Positions 12,442 to 40,300 of a stretch of DNA of 64,000 nt are shown here, one piece after another. The DNA is from Mercenaria mercenaria (lineage: Eukaryota > Mollusca > Bivalvia > Venerida > Veneridae), in contig NC_069378.1 of NCBI RefSeq assembly GCF_021730395.1, forward strand, positions 40,003,001 to 40,067,000, given 5' to 3'. A program made the translations under genes and the position numbers. The notes under the pieces are model-generated. The model had not been told where the DNA came from, did no database searches, and worked only from the letters and a program-made list of their open reading frames with translations. How positions within the stretch are numbered: the stretch's first letter is position 1; each line of letters opens with the position of its first letter.

Positions 12442-13405
12442 TTTTTAGCTCATTTGAGCACAAATTGCTCAAAGAGGGCTATTTTGATCACACTTTGTCT
12501 GTCATTCATGGTCAGCAATTTGACTGTTATCACTCTAGAGGTCACAATTTTGATGCAGTCTTAATAAAACTTGGCCAGAATGTTACCCTCAATAAAATCT
12601 TGGAAGAGTTCGCTACCTGGTTATACAACATTGTCAGACTGTTTGTCTATGAAGTCCAGGTTAGGCTTAAAACTTGTTTTCATGAGATCAAAAACTAGGT
12701 CACTAGGTCAGGTTATAGAATATAACTTTGTCATATTGTTTGTCACCAGAAAATTTAGGTCAAGTTTTAAACTGGATATCTACATTAAAAATTAGGTCAC
12801 TGTTCTGGGGCTAGGGAACTATATGGCTGTAGATAACTTCAAAAATCTTCTACTCTGAAGATGCTGGCCTATTCATAGAAACTTTACAGCAATGTTCCTT
12901 TGGTGATTATCTCAAGTTATTATGATTTATCTTTAAAACAAAACTGCCTGGAGCTGGGCTAGTTTCTTCTGTATGGCCCCATGTAGTTCTGGGACGATCT
13001 GTGTATGAAAAGAATTGGAATCACTGCCTTACCCTTGCATGATCATAAGAGGCGACTAATAGGGTCTTAACACTTGGTTTTGCAGTAACTCTGTGATTCC
13101 AGCAGGTATGCAAATTTTGATTCCATACCTCATGTTTTTATTTCGATGTAAATGAGATGTGGAACCAAAATTTGTAGTCCTGTTTGGCGCCATATAACCT
13201 TTACTGTGTTGGTGCACCGTAAAACCTAAATCAGTTCTTCTGTATGACTATAATTATGGGAAGTTGCGAAAATCTTCTCAGAAACCACGGGCCCAATTTG
13301 AAATAATTTCTCAGAAATGTTTCTTGGGTGAACCTCTACCAGAATTGTTCAGTTCAGTTGTTAAACTCAGGTGAGCATTCTAGGGTGATCATGGCCCTCC
13401 TGTTA
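12442..13405 (+). mobile_element. Non-autonomous Helentron-like element (AGCTCA family) in NSF intron
   Basis: The 5' end is TTTTTAGCTCATTTGAGCAC with a GAGCACAAATTGCTC hairpin. The 3' end is GGTGATCATGGCCCTCCTGTTA. Internal TAGGTCACTAGGTCAGGTT motifs match the 145-bp array at 35430-37177. A SINE (12976-13234) has jumped into it, so the SINE is younger. It starts 74 bp after the putative upstream NSF exon. Confidence 0.7.
12976..13234 (+). mobile_element. SINE with conserved central domain, 12-bp target-site duplication
   Basis: Flanked by a perfect duplication TTCTTCTGTATG (12964-12975 and 13235-13246). The core CTGCCTTACCCTTGCATGAT, AAGAGGCGACTAATAGGGTC and the tail GTTGGTGCACCGTAAAACC are shared, at about 90 percent by eye, with the minus-strand copy at 61780-62001. 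The first 50 bases or so exist only in this copy, so it is the fuller of the two. The 3' tail (gtgttggtg plus cgtaaaacc) is typical of molluscan SINEs. Confidence 0.85.
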
Positions 13406-13585
13406 ATTAATTTTTACACCAGGTTTGACATGCAAACCAATATACAATGTATCAGTAAAATAAAATCTTTAATATACATGTATTTGTTTGTAAATATATG
13501 CTCCTTAAATTCATAGCCCTGATATTTATTTGTTTGTATATATGAGATATGCTGATATTTGTCTCCTTTGCCAATTTCACAGAAA

Positions 13586-30773
<17,188 letters not shown>

Positions 30774-31845
30774 TAGAACTGGAAGGTTTATATCGCGTTT
30801 GTGATTCTGGAGTGTCATGTTTATGCAGAACCAAGAGTGTGTTTTAATTATGTGTTACTAATGCAGAACCTCTTTTCATACTGGCTGTTAACCTGTGAAA
30901 TGAGGCAGGTTCTAAAAAGGAGGTGAATTAATATTAAAATTCTTCATTGGTACATGTTTGAATTGAACTGATAAATATAGAATATTTCTATTTAATGACC
31001 ATTTTGAAAATTATGATGATTTTAGATACCAAGGAGAGGCCCTGGTAAAGATTTAGGGATGAAAGAATACAATTTGATTCTATTTATAGATTTATGATTT
31101 GCTTAGGTAATGTTTATTTGGTTGTTGGTGCATGATAATTTGGTTCTGGTAGATGGTCAGTTTGGTACCATATCTGAATGAGAAATGCTTAAAAGTTGAC
31201 AGTATTGAATTACACCTGTAATTGACTGAGTAAGGAGTACTTCATCTAAGATTTATTTGATTATAGATGAAAAAGTAATGAAAGCTGTCTGAAATTAAAG
31301 TGACTGTATCACAATTATTATACAAGTTAAAGTTGCTTTTCCAGAACCTATGCATGTATATACTGCCATTGATTTATATATGAATTTAAATTTCTCAAAA
31401 GCACCAACCGTCCTTCAGGTTTGACCACAGAGTGAGGCTGTGTTTTTGACAGAAGTTTTTCGACTTAATTTCAATGATTTATGCAGGCAAATTGTTGGAA
31501 AACTAGAAACTACTGGTAAATTCTAGAACTGCTGGATGCTGAACTGATTGCTATATATATACCTGAAATACTGTTGTAAATTTGTGTTGAAATTGATCAC
31601 ATGAAAGAAACAAAAATGGCAAAATTACAGTTAAGATGTGATATGTTCAAAATATTGATGCTGTCAAAGGTAAATCTGATATTGATGTGAAGTTTTATAT
31701 CTGGTGTGCTAAGAAAATTCCAATATTTAAGAATATATGAATGGAAGAATGATATACATGTATATGAAGAATTATGTATATGTCAGATTATTGGAATATA
31801 ATTTATCTGATTCTGATTGTGCAATAAAGTGTATGTAGACTTGAC
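30774..31845 (+). other. NSF: Probable NSF 3' UTR with poly(A) signal
   Basis: AT-rich, no repeats recognised. AATAAA at 31823-31828 is followed by a T/G-rich stretch (GTATGTAGACTTG, TTGTATTTTATGTGG), as expected of a cleavage site. Other AATAAA hexamers lie at about 31990 and 32358, so the end could be further on. Confidence 0.5.
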
Positions 31846-32652
31846 TAAAGTTGTATTTTATGTGGTTACATGGTTGAATTCTGGAGAAATTATCAGACGG
31901 AACAAAAAACCAACAAATACAAGTAAATGAAATTTGCTGATCTTGTGACTTAGCAAGTGACAACTGACACAGATTTCCCCTTAATCAGGAATAAACAAGG
32001 TACATTGTACATAAATTAAACAAGCTACATAATACATAATCCGACATTTTACTGGTTATTAACACTTGAATCATTATGAGGATGGCATTACTTTCTCTGA
32101 GAATGCTACAGGAAATAGTTCATACAAGAGTTTTAAACACAAAATGGAGAGAGACAATTTGTCTGTTTTGGATCATGATAAAAATTAAAGTTAACTGATA
32201 TAAAGATATACAATGAATGGTAGACTTCGGAAGAATGCTATTTGAAGTTTGGTAAACATTGGATAATCTGATAATATCTAGTTTTATTGGCACAAAATAC
32301 TGGAATTTAAATGTTGCGGCCATTAGCTGTGATAACCTCTTACCCGCTGTCACAAGAATAAATAAGACTTTACTCTATGTTAACACTTTTCTTTGTATAT
32401 GCTAGCTGTTTAGTCAGGCTATAAATTTTGTACTATACCCATGTAGTATGTTTAGGCTATCTCCATCTTTCAGCCCATTTGTTACAAAAGTTAGTGCACA
32501 CTTGTTTTTATGGCCAGCCATTAAATATGGTGAGGGATCATGTAGTGTTTTCCCTATCTATGTGTATGCATGTGTGTGTCCAGCTAATAACTTTATCATG
32601 AGAAGTTTAGATTCAGAAATAACTTTGCATAAATGACCGCTATGACAAGACA

Positions 32653-32861
32653 ACTGTAAAGTCATTTAATTTTGTGGGCATGAAATTTCGTGGTTTTGGT
32701 CTAAACAGCAATTTCACGGGGATATGAATTCGTGGATTTCAAATTTTGAACATAAAATGAATGAGAATTTTACTTCTTTGTTGGGATTAAATTTCGTGGA
32801 TTGACTCAACCACGAAATCCAAGAAAATTAGTCCCCAACGAATATTAATGATTTCACAGTA
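32653..32861. mobile_element. Short MITE, about 209 bp
   Basis: Ends ACTGTAAAGTCATT and AATGATTTCACAGT are imperfect inverted repeats. Inside, ATTTCGTGG occurs in both orientations (ATGAAATTTCGTGG, CCACGAAAT), a pattern common in mollusc MITEs. Confidence 0.6.
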
Positions 32862-32869
32862 CTTGTTGC

Positions 32870-33830
32870 AACCCCTAGCTTAAAAGTCAAGGTCACACAT
32901 AGAAGTCAGTGGTTTATGGTAATTTCTTGTCTGCTCTAACCTTTTTTATGCATGCAAGGATATTGAATGAATTGATGGTTATTCAGGTTCCATGGCTTAA
33001 ACATTCTCCGTAACTAGACAGTGTGTGGTATACAGGAAATAGGCCTCTAGCAATGACTTTGAACCCTGTGTTGTCCTATTAACATCTGTTCCAAGAAATA
33101 CAACCATTGTTTAAAGAGTTAAAAAACTGCCTGTTTGACCTTCAATCTCACCTGTACCTTAATTTGACATGGTAGAAATTTGCATTTGGCCCATCATCAC
33201 ATTCAGTTTAACATTTTGGCACAGCTGACTGACAACCATGGGTCATTCAACACAGTCACATCATGGGAACATTTCTGTGTAGTAATAAAAAAATCTTTCA
33301 AAACAGTTAAAAGTTGCCGAGTGGAAACAGATTTTTACTTGACCTTGAACAGTGATTTTAACCTTTAACCATCAAGCATAGATCATGTGATGACACATGG
33401 TCTCATCATGGGGAACATTTGTGTATAGCACCAAGATAATACATCAATGCATATAAAAGTTATGGAGGGGAAACATTTTTACTCAACCTTCAATAGTGAC
33501 TTTGACCTGCAACCTACAAATGTTAGTCATGTATGTGCACAATCTACATATTGCCCTCTATTCACATACTAAGTTTTATGAACCTAGCTTAAACACTTCG
33601 AGTAATTGCAGGATCCAGATTTGTGAATGGACAGACAGATGAATGGAGGGCATTCCTATAGTCCCCTGTGGTGTTCCATTGGTAGGTGATTAAAAAACAA
33701 CTGGTGTCAAAAGCGTGAAATACTTTTAAATGAAAATTGTCATACAAGGTCTCAACAATGTGTACTGTATTTACCCCTAGTAAATTGGCAAATCCACTTG
33801 AATCATGAGTATAACAATTATAACTAAAGC
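32870..33830. repeat. Dispersed repeat region, partly duplicated at 52130-52680
   Basis: It contains AAAGTCAAGGTCACACA-type units (32880-33160), then blocks shared with 52130-52680: ATGTGCACAATCTACATATT, ACCAAGTTTTATGAA-like, and AATACTTTTAAATGAAAATT to AAATTGGCAAATCCAC. Order and orientation are the same in both copies. Confidence 0.5.
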
Positions 33831-34084
33831 TGCTCCCACAACCTTGTCATCAGAATAGTAGTATACGAGTCAACCATGCACCAAGGGCTCAACTGCCTTA
33901 TCAGACTTGAGTGCTTTGATTAGCAAAAACAAGTTTCAAGGGCCATAATTCCAAATGCATGGATCGATTTGACTAGTGATTGAACTTGGCTGAGGACTTA
34001 TTGGCAAACACATTTTGTTCAAGTTTGATGAAGATCGGATGAGAAATGTTCGACTTAGAATGCAGACAAGATTTATGACAGACA

Positions 34085-34200
34085 CACATGCAGACAGACA
34101 GACAGGAGTAAATCAATATGTCTTTTACATCACTGTGTGGTGGGAGACATAATTATATCTACCTGACAACAAGCTTATCAAAGACACCTTGTGATAGCAG
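34085..34200 (+). repeat. Terminal part of a dispersed repeat, copy 1
   Basis: GACAGACAGGAGTAAATCAA and CACTGTGTGGTGGGAGACAT recur at 45138-45258 in the same orientation with a few changes. The two copies lie on either side of the composite Helentron. Confidence 0.6.
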
Positions 34201-34439
34201 GATAATTTACCAAGTTACTGACTGAGGACCAAAAGACATTTTAAGTGATACAGATAGTGATTCATTTAGACTTCATTAAAAATTCCAGTTAATCATTTTT
34301 ATCTTTATACTTATGTCACTCCTAATATATCAAGGGCTGAGAAAAATTCTGTCAACCACATGGGCGATCGGGCGTGCTTTCAAACGTTGTCATAGTATGG
34401 ATGTTACTGTGTAAAAGGTATTGCTCTAGTGCCTTGGCA

Positions 34440-34740
34440 ATATCTGACTAGCCTCGCTTAAATGCGTTATAGCCTTGCTTATGTCATAGCCTTGCTCATT
34501 ATAGTATAGTTGCTTTGCTTGGAATTCCAGTATGTTGTTCCGTTGGTCAGCTAAATATTCCTTCATTACTTCGGCATTACCACTGAGTTATGGAGAATGT
34601 TTAATTTACTGTGGTGTACTGTAGCCTTGCTCAATATATTATTTGCCTTGCTTAGAATTACAGTACATTGGCTCCGTTGGTCCGCTAAATATTCCTCATT
34701 ACTTCGGCAGCTACCGTCAAGTTATGGGGAATGTTTAATT
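34440..34740 (+). repeat. 134-bp tandem duplication holding the Helentron target site
   Basis: CCGTTGGTCAGCTAAATATT to AATGTTTAATTTACTGTGGT occurs twice, 134 bp apart. The first copy is unbroken (AATGTTTAATTTACTG at about 34595). The second is split: AATGTTTAATT ends at 34740 and TACTGTGGTGTACTG resumes at 45070. This identifies the insertion point of the composite element. Confidence 0.85.
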
Positions 34741-34803
34741 TATCCCCCCGCCAAAGGCGAAGGGGATATTAGAAATGCTCTCCGTCCGTCCGCAACGATC
34801 TTT

Positions 34804-35285
34804 GTCCGGAGCATAACTCCAAAAGTACTGGAGGGATTTTCTTCAAACTTCATACACTGATAGAGCACATTGGGAGGAAGTGCAGTGTGCAAGAACAATA
34901 ACTCTACCTTGCCTATTTTTTGAGTTATTCCCCTTTATCATATTTTCTTAAAAAAATTTGTCCGGAGCATAATTCCAAAAGTACTGGAGGGATTTTCTTC
35001 AAACTTCATACACTGATAGAACACATTGGGAGGAAGTGCAGTGTGCAAGAACAATAACTCTGCCTTGCCTATTTTTTGAGTTATTCCCCTTTATCATATT
35101 TTCTTAAAACATTTTGTCCGGAGCATAACTCCAAAAGTACTGGAGGGATTTTCTTTAAACTTCATACACTGATAGAACACATTGGGAGGATGTGCAGTGG
35201 GCAAGAACAATAACTCTACCTTGCCTATTTTTTGAGTTATTCCCCTTTATCATATTTTCTTTAAAAAAATTGTCCGGAGCATATC
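34804..35285 (+). repeat. 156-bp tandem repeat at the Helentron 5' end
   Basis: Three units of 156 bp plus a partial fourth, starting GTCCGGAGCATAACTCCAAA at 34804, 34960, 35116 and 35272. The units are nearly identical (AAGTACTGGAGGGATTTTCT, AACTCTACCTTGCCTATTTT). A diverged single unit opens the second 5' end at about 37252. Confidence 0.9.
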
Positions 35286-35428
35286 TTCTTCATGCATGGA
35301 GGGATTTTGATATATCTTGGCACAAATGTTTACCACCACGAGATGGAGTGTCAAGCATGCTAAATCCAATTTTGAGGTGTATTTTGACCAATCTCTACCT
35401 GGTAAAGATTGTTGTGTGGACTTACAAT

Positions 35429-37177
35429 TTTTTAGCTCACCTGTCACAAAGTGACAAGGTGAGCTTTTGTGATCGCGCGGTGTCCGTCGTCCGTCGTCCG
35501 TCCGTGCGTCCGTAAACTTTTGCTTGTGACCACTCTAGAGGTCACATTTTTCATGGGATCTTTATGAAAGTTGGTCAGAATGTTCATCTTGATGATATCT
35601 AGGTCAAGTTCGAAACTGGGTCACGTGCCATCAAAAACTAGGTCAGTAGGTCTAAAAATAGAAAAACCTTGTGACCTCTCTAGAGGCCATATATTTCATA
35701 AGATCTTCATGAAAATTGGTCAGAATGTTCATCTTGATGATATCTAGGTCAAGTTCGAAACTGGGTCACGTGGGTTTAAAAACTAGGTCAGTAGGTCTAA
35801 AAATAGAAAAACCTTGTGACCTCTCTAGAGGCCATATTTTTCATGAGATCTTCATGAATATTGGTCAGCATGTTTACCTTGATGATATCTAGGTCAAATT
35901 TGAAACTGGGTCACGTAGGGTCAAAAACTAGGTCATTAGGTCTAAAAATAGAAAAACCTTGTGACCTCTCTAGAGGCCATATTTCTCAATGGATCTTCAT
36001 GAAAATTGGTCAGAATGTTCACCTTGATGATATCTAGGTCAAGTTCGAAACTGGGTCACGTGGGGTTAAAAACTAGGTCAGTAGATCTAAAAATAGAAAA
36101 ACCTTGTGACCTCTCTAGAGGCCATATTTTTCATGAGATCTTCATGAATATTGGTCAGAATGTTCATCTTGATGATATCTAGGTCAAGTACGAAACTGGG
36201 TCATGTGGGGTCAAAAACTAGGTCAGTAGATCTAAAAATAGAAAAACCTTGTGACCTCTCTAGAGGCCATATTTCTCAATGGATCTTCATGAAAATTGGT
36301 CAGAATGTTCAACTTGATGATATCTAGGTCAAGTTCGAAACTGGGTCACCTGCGGTCAAAAACTAGGTCAGTAGATCTAAAAATAGAAAAACCTTGTGAC
36401 CTCTCTAGAGGCGATATTTTTCAATGGATCTTCATGAAAATTGGTCAGAGTGTTTACCTTGAAGATATCTAGGTCAAGTTCGAAACTGGGTCACGTGGGG
36501 TTAAAATCTAGGTCAGTAGATCTAAAAATAGAAAAACCTTGTGACCTCTCTAGAGGCCATATTTTTCATGAGATCTTCATGATTATTGGTCAGAATGTTC
36601 ACCTTGATGATATCTAAGTCAAGTTCGAAACTGGGTCACGTGGGGTTAAAAACTAGGTCAGTAGGTCTAAAAATAGAAAAAACCTTGTGACCTCTCTAGA
36701 GGCCATATTTCTCAACGGATCTTCATGAAAATTGGTGAGAATGTTCAGCTTGATGATATCTAGGTCAGGTTTGTAACTGGGTCATGTGCGGTCAAAAACT
36801 AGGTCAGTAGGTCGAAAAAAAGAAAAACCTTGTGACCTCTCTAGAGGCCATATTTTTCAAGAGATCTTCATGAAAATTGGTGAGAATGTTCACCTTGATG
36901 ATATCTAGGTCAAGTTTAAAAGTGGGTCACGTGCCTTCAAAAACTAGGCCATTAGGTCAAATAATAGAAAAACCTTGTGACCTCTCTAGAGGCCATATTT
37001 TTCAATGGATCTTCATGAAAATTGGTCAGAATTTTTTATCTTGATGATATCTAGGTCACATGTGCTCAAAAACTAGGTCACTATGTCAAATAATAGAAAT
37101 AATGACGTCATACTCAGTTCAACACTGGGTCATGTGGGGATAGGTGAGCGATTCAGGACCATTATGGTCCTCTTGTT
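35429..37177 (+). mobile_element. Non-autonomous Helentron-like element with 145-bp array, inside the composite
   Basis: The 5' end TTTAGCTCACCTGTCACAAA and GTGACAAGGTGAGCT forms a hairpin. The 3' end is GTGAGCGATTC, the palindrome AGGACCATTATGGTCCT (37155-37171) and CTTGTT. The body is an array of 145-bp units. The architecture (hairpin ends around a tandem core) is that of the mollusc pearl-type elements, which are regarded as non-autonomous Helentrons. Removing it joins T-runs on both sides, which fits insertion between T residues. Confidence 0.8.
35520..37100 (+). repeat. 145-bp tandem array, about 11 units
   Basis: The phrase GAAAAACCTTGTGACCTCTC starts at 35661, 35806, 35951, 36096, 36241, 36386, 36531, 36676, 36822 and 36967, a spacing of 145 (once 146). 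Partial or diverged units flank them. Each unit holds CTAGGTCAGTAGGTCTAAAA, TTCATGAAAATTGGTCAGAA and GATGATATCTAGGTCAAGTT. Confidence 0.95.
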
Positions 37178-37362
37178 TTTTTATCCCCCCGCCAAAGGCG
37201 AAAGGGATATTAGAAATGCTCTCTGTCTGTCCGTCCGTCCGCAACGATCTTTGCCCGCAGCAGAACTCCAAAAGTACTGGAGGGATTTTCTTCAAACTTC
37301 ATTCACTGATGGAACACATTGAGACGAAATGCAGTGTTCCCCTTTTTCATATTTTCATTTAA

Positions 37363-40300
37363 AAATATTATCTCGCAGTTCCTTTCAAGAATTTCTACAG
37401 CCACCTTGTTGAAGCAAAGAAGCAACTTGCATGTGTTTATGACAAAAACCTGGTGCAAAATACAATATATCCAAAGGTGTTACAACAAAATACACTGCCT
37501 ATTTGTGGTGCTCTAGCTATAGCATATGCTGTGTCACTATTCTTTGGTCAAAAACCGGAACTTCAAAACTATGATCTCAGCCGCTTGAGACAACATATTC
37601 GTCATTGTCTTTTCACAGGAAACCTATTACCCTTTCCTGTTATGCAGCATATACACCATGAAGAACAAGCTAATCAAATGCAGCATGAGCATTTACTGCA
37701 GGCCTATTTTCAAGATCAAGACTTTAAACAGAAACTGCATACAGCAACTGTGAATCACGACAATACTTACCATAAAGAAATGAGCAAAGGTGAACAACAT
37801 ACACATCTTTCCGGTGAACGAACAAAACTATGGAGAAATCAGAGAACTGTAGAGAAATTTGAAAAACACAAGCAGATTGACAGAGAAAGAAAGAAAGCTG
37901 CACGAAAACAGAGATCAAAAGAAAGATTTCATAAGGATAGAGAAGTAAATAACAAAAGAATGAGAACCACGCGAGCTTCAAGATCCTCTGAAACTGCTCA
38001 GAGACACAGACATGCTGACAGAGACAGAAAGAAAACCACGCGAGATTCAAGATCCTCTGAAACTGCTCAGAGACACAGACAGGCTGACAGAGACAGAAAG
38101 AAAACCACGCGAGATTCAAGATCCTCTGAAACTGCTCAGAGACACAGACAGGCTGACAGAGACAGAAAGAAAACCACGCGAGATTCAAGATCCTCTGAAA
38201 CTGCTCAGAGACACAGACATGCTGACACAGACAGAAAGAAAACCACGCGAGATTCAAGATCCTCTGAAACTGCTCAGAGACACAGACAGGCTGACAGAGA
38301 CAGAAAGAAAACCATGCGAGATTCAAGATCCTCTGAAACTGCTCAGAGACACAGACATGCTGACAGAGACAGAAAGAAAACCACGCGAGATTCAAGATCC
38401 TCTGAAACTGCTCAGAGACACAGACATGCTGACACAGACAGAAAGAAAACCACGCGAGATTCAAGATCCTCTGAAACTGCTCAGAGACACAGACAGGCTG
38501 ACAGAGACAGAAAGAAAACCATGCGAGATTCAAGATCCTCTGAAACTGCTCAGAGACACAGACAGGCTGACAGAGACAGAAAGAAAACCACGCGAGATTC
38601 AAGATCCTCTGAAACTGCTCAGAGACACAGACAGGCTGACAGACACAGAAAGAAAACCACGCGAGATTCAAGATCCTCTGAAACTGCTCAGACACACAGA
38701 CAGGCTGACAGAGACAGAAAGAAAACCACGCGAGATTCAAGATCCTCTCAAACTGCTCAGAGACACAAACAGGCTGACAGAGACAGAAAGAAAACCACCA
38801 GAGCTTCAAGATCCTCTGAAACTGCTCAGAGAGACAGACACACTGAGAGAGAGAGAAAGAAAACCACCCGAGCTGCTAGATCCTCCGAAACTGATGAAAG
38901 AGACAGGAAGGCTGAAAGTGACAGAAAGAAAACCACGCGAGCTGCTAGATCCCCCGAAACTGCTGAAAGAGACAGGAAGGCTGAAAGTGACAGAAAGAAA
39001 ACCACGCGAGCTGCTAGATCCCCGAAACTGATGAAAGAGACAGGAAGGCTGAAAGTGACAGAAAGAAAACCACGCGAGCTGCAGATCCCCGAAACTGATG
39101 AAAGAGACAGGAAGGCTGAAAGTGACAGAAAGAAAACCACGCGAGCTGCTAGATCCCCCGAAACTGATGAAAGAGACAGGAAGGCTGAAAGTGACAGAAA
39201 GAAAACCACGCGAGCTGCTAGATCCCCCGAAACTGATGAAAGAGACAGGAAGGCTGAAAGTGACAGAAAGAAAACCACCCGAGCTGCTAGATCCCCCGAA
39301 ACTGATGAAAGAGACAGGAAGGCTGAAAGTGACAGAAAGAAAACCACGCGAGCTGCTAGATCCCCCGAAACTGATGAAAGAGACAGGAAGGCTGAAAGTG
39401 ACAGAAAGAAAACCACCCGAGCTGCTAGATCCTCCGAAACTGATGAAAGAGACAGGAAGGCTGAAAGTGACAGAAAGAAAACCACGCGAGCTGCTAGATC
39501 CCCCGAAACTGCTGAAAGAGATAGACATGAAAACAGAAAGAGAATGAAAATGAGCCGAGATGCTAGGTCCTCTGATCAAGTACACAAATGCAGAGATGCA
39601 GACAAAGAAAGAAAGATACTTACAAGAATAAACAGAGCTCAACATGAAATTTCAGTTGAACAAAAAGTGTTAGAAGAGTTTAAAACAGCCATAAGTGATG
39701 GCCCGACATATATTTGTACATGCTGCTGGAGATGTCTTTATAGAAGGACTGTGATCCATGTGAATAAGAACAAATATAAGAAACTTAATAAGATTTTGTT
39801 GAGAAAGTGTTTCACAGATGTAAACATACACAACAGTCAATGGATATGTCTCACTTGTGATAAGAAAATTCAGTCTGGAAAAATTCCCCCTCAAGCTCAG
39901 GCAAATGACATGTCTTTTCCAGCTATACCATATGCTTTAGAGCAACTCAGCCAACTGGAACTGCAGCTTATTTTGAAAGTTATTCCATTTATGAAAATTG
40001 TAGCTATGCCTCGTGGCGCACAGCATGGTTTGCATGGACAGGTTGTTCTTGTACCGGCTGACCTGAATAAAGTAACAAACAATTTACCGCGTCAATCACA
40101 TGAAAGCCAAATAATTGCATTGGCTTTAAAAAGAAGACTGTCAGATAGACATTTTGTTATGAAGCAGTACATCAGACCAGAGTTTGTGACAAAAGCATTG
40201 GCAGTACTAAAACAAAATCATCCATGCTATCAGGATGTAGAGGTAAACAAAGATTGGCTTGATGTGAGTTTTCAAGAAGATCCAGACTTCTGGAAGGCTG

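Noticed and set aside
35520-37100. CRISPR-like array of regular repeats
   Set aside because: The whole 145-bp unit is repeated with no unique spacers, and the context is an animal mobile element.
37453-37455. Start of the Helentron protein at this codon
   Set aside because: The codon is GTG and the frame is open further upstream to 37363. The first ATG is at 37642.
37724-39645. Long open frames on the minus strand and in a second plus frame (up to about 360 codons) with repeated FSFCLCQPVCVSEQFQ-like or LSLSAFLSLSSVS-like peptides
   Set aside because: They lie exactly over the 69-bp coding minisatellite. A unit length divisible by 3 with no stop in several frames makes them unavoidable shadows.
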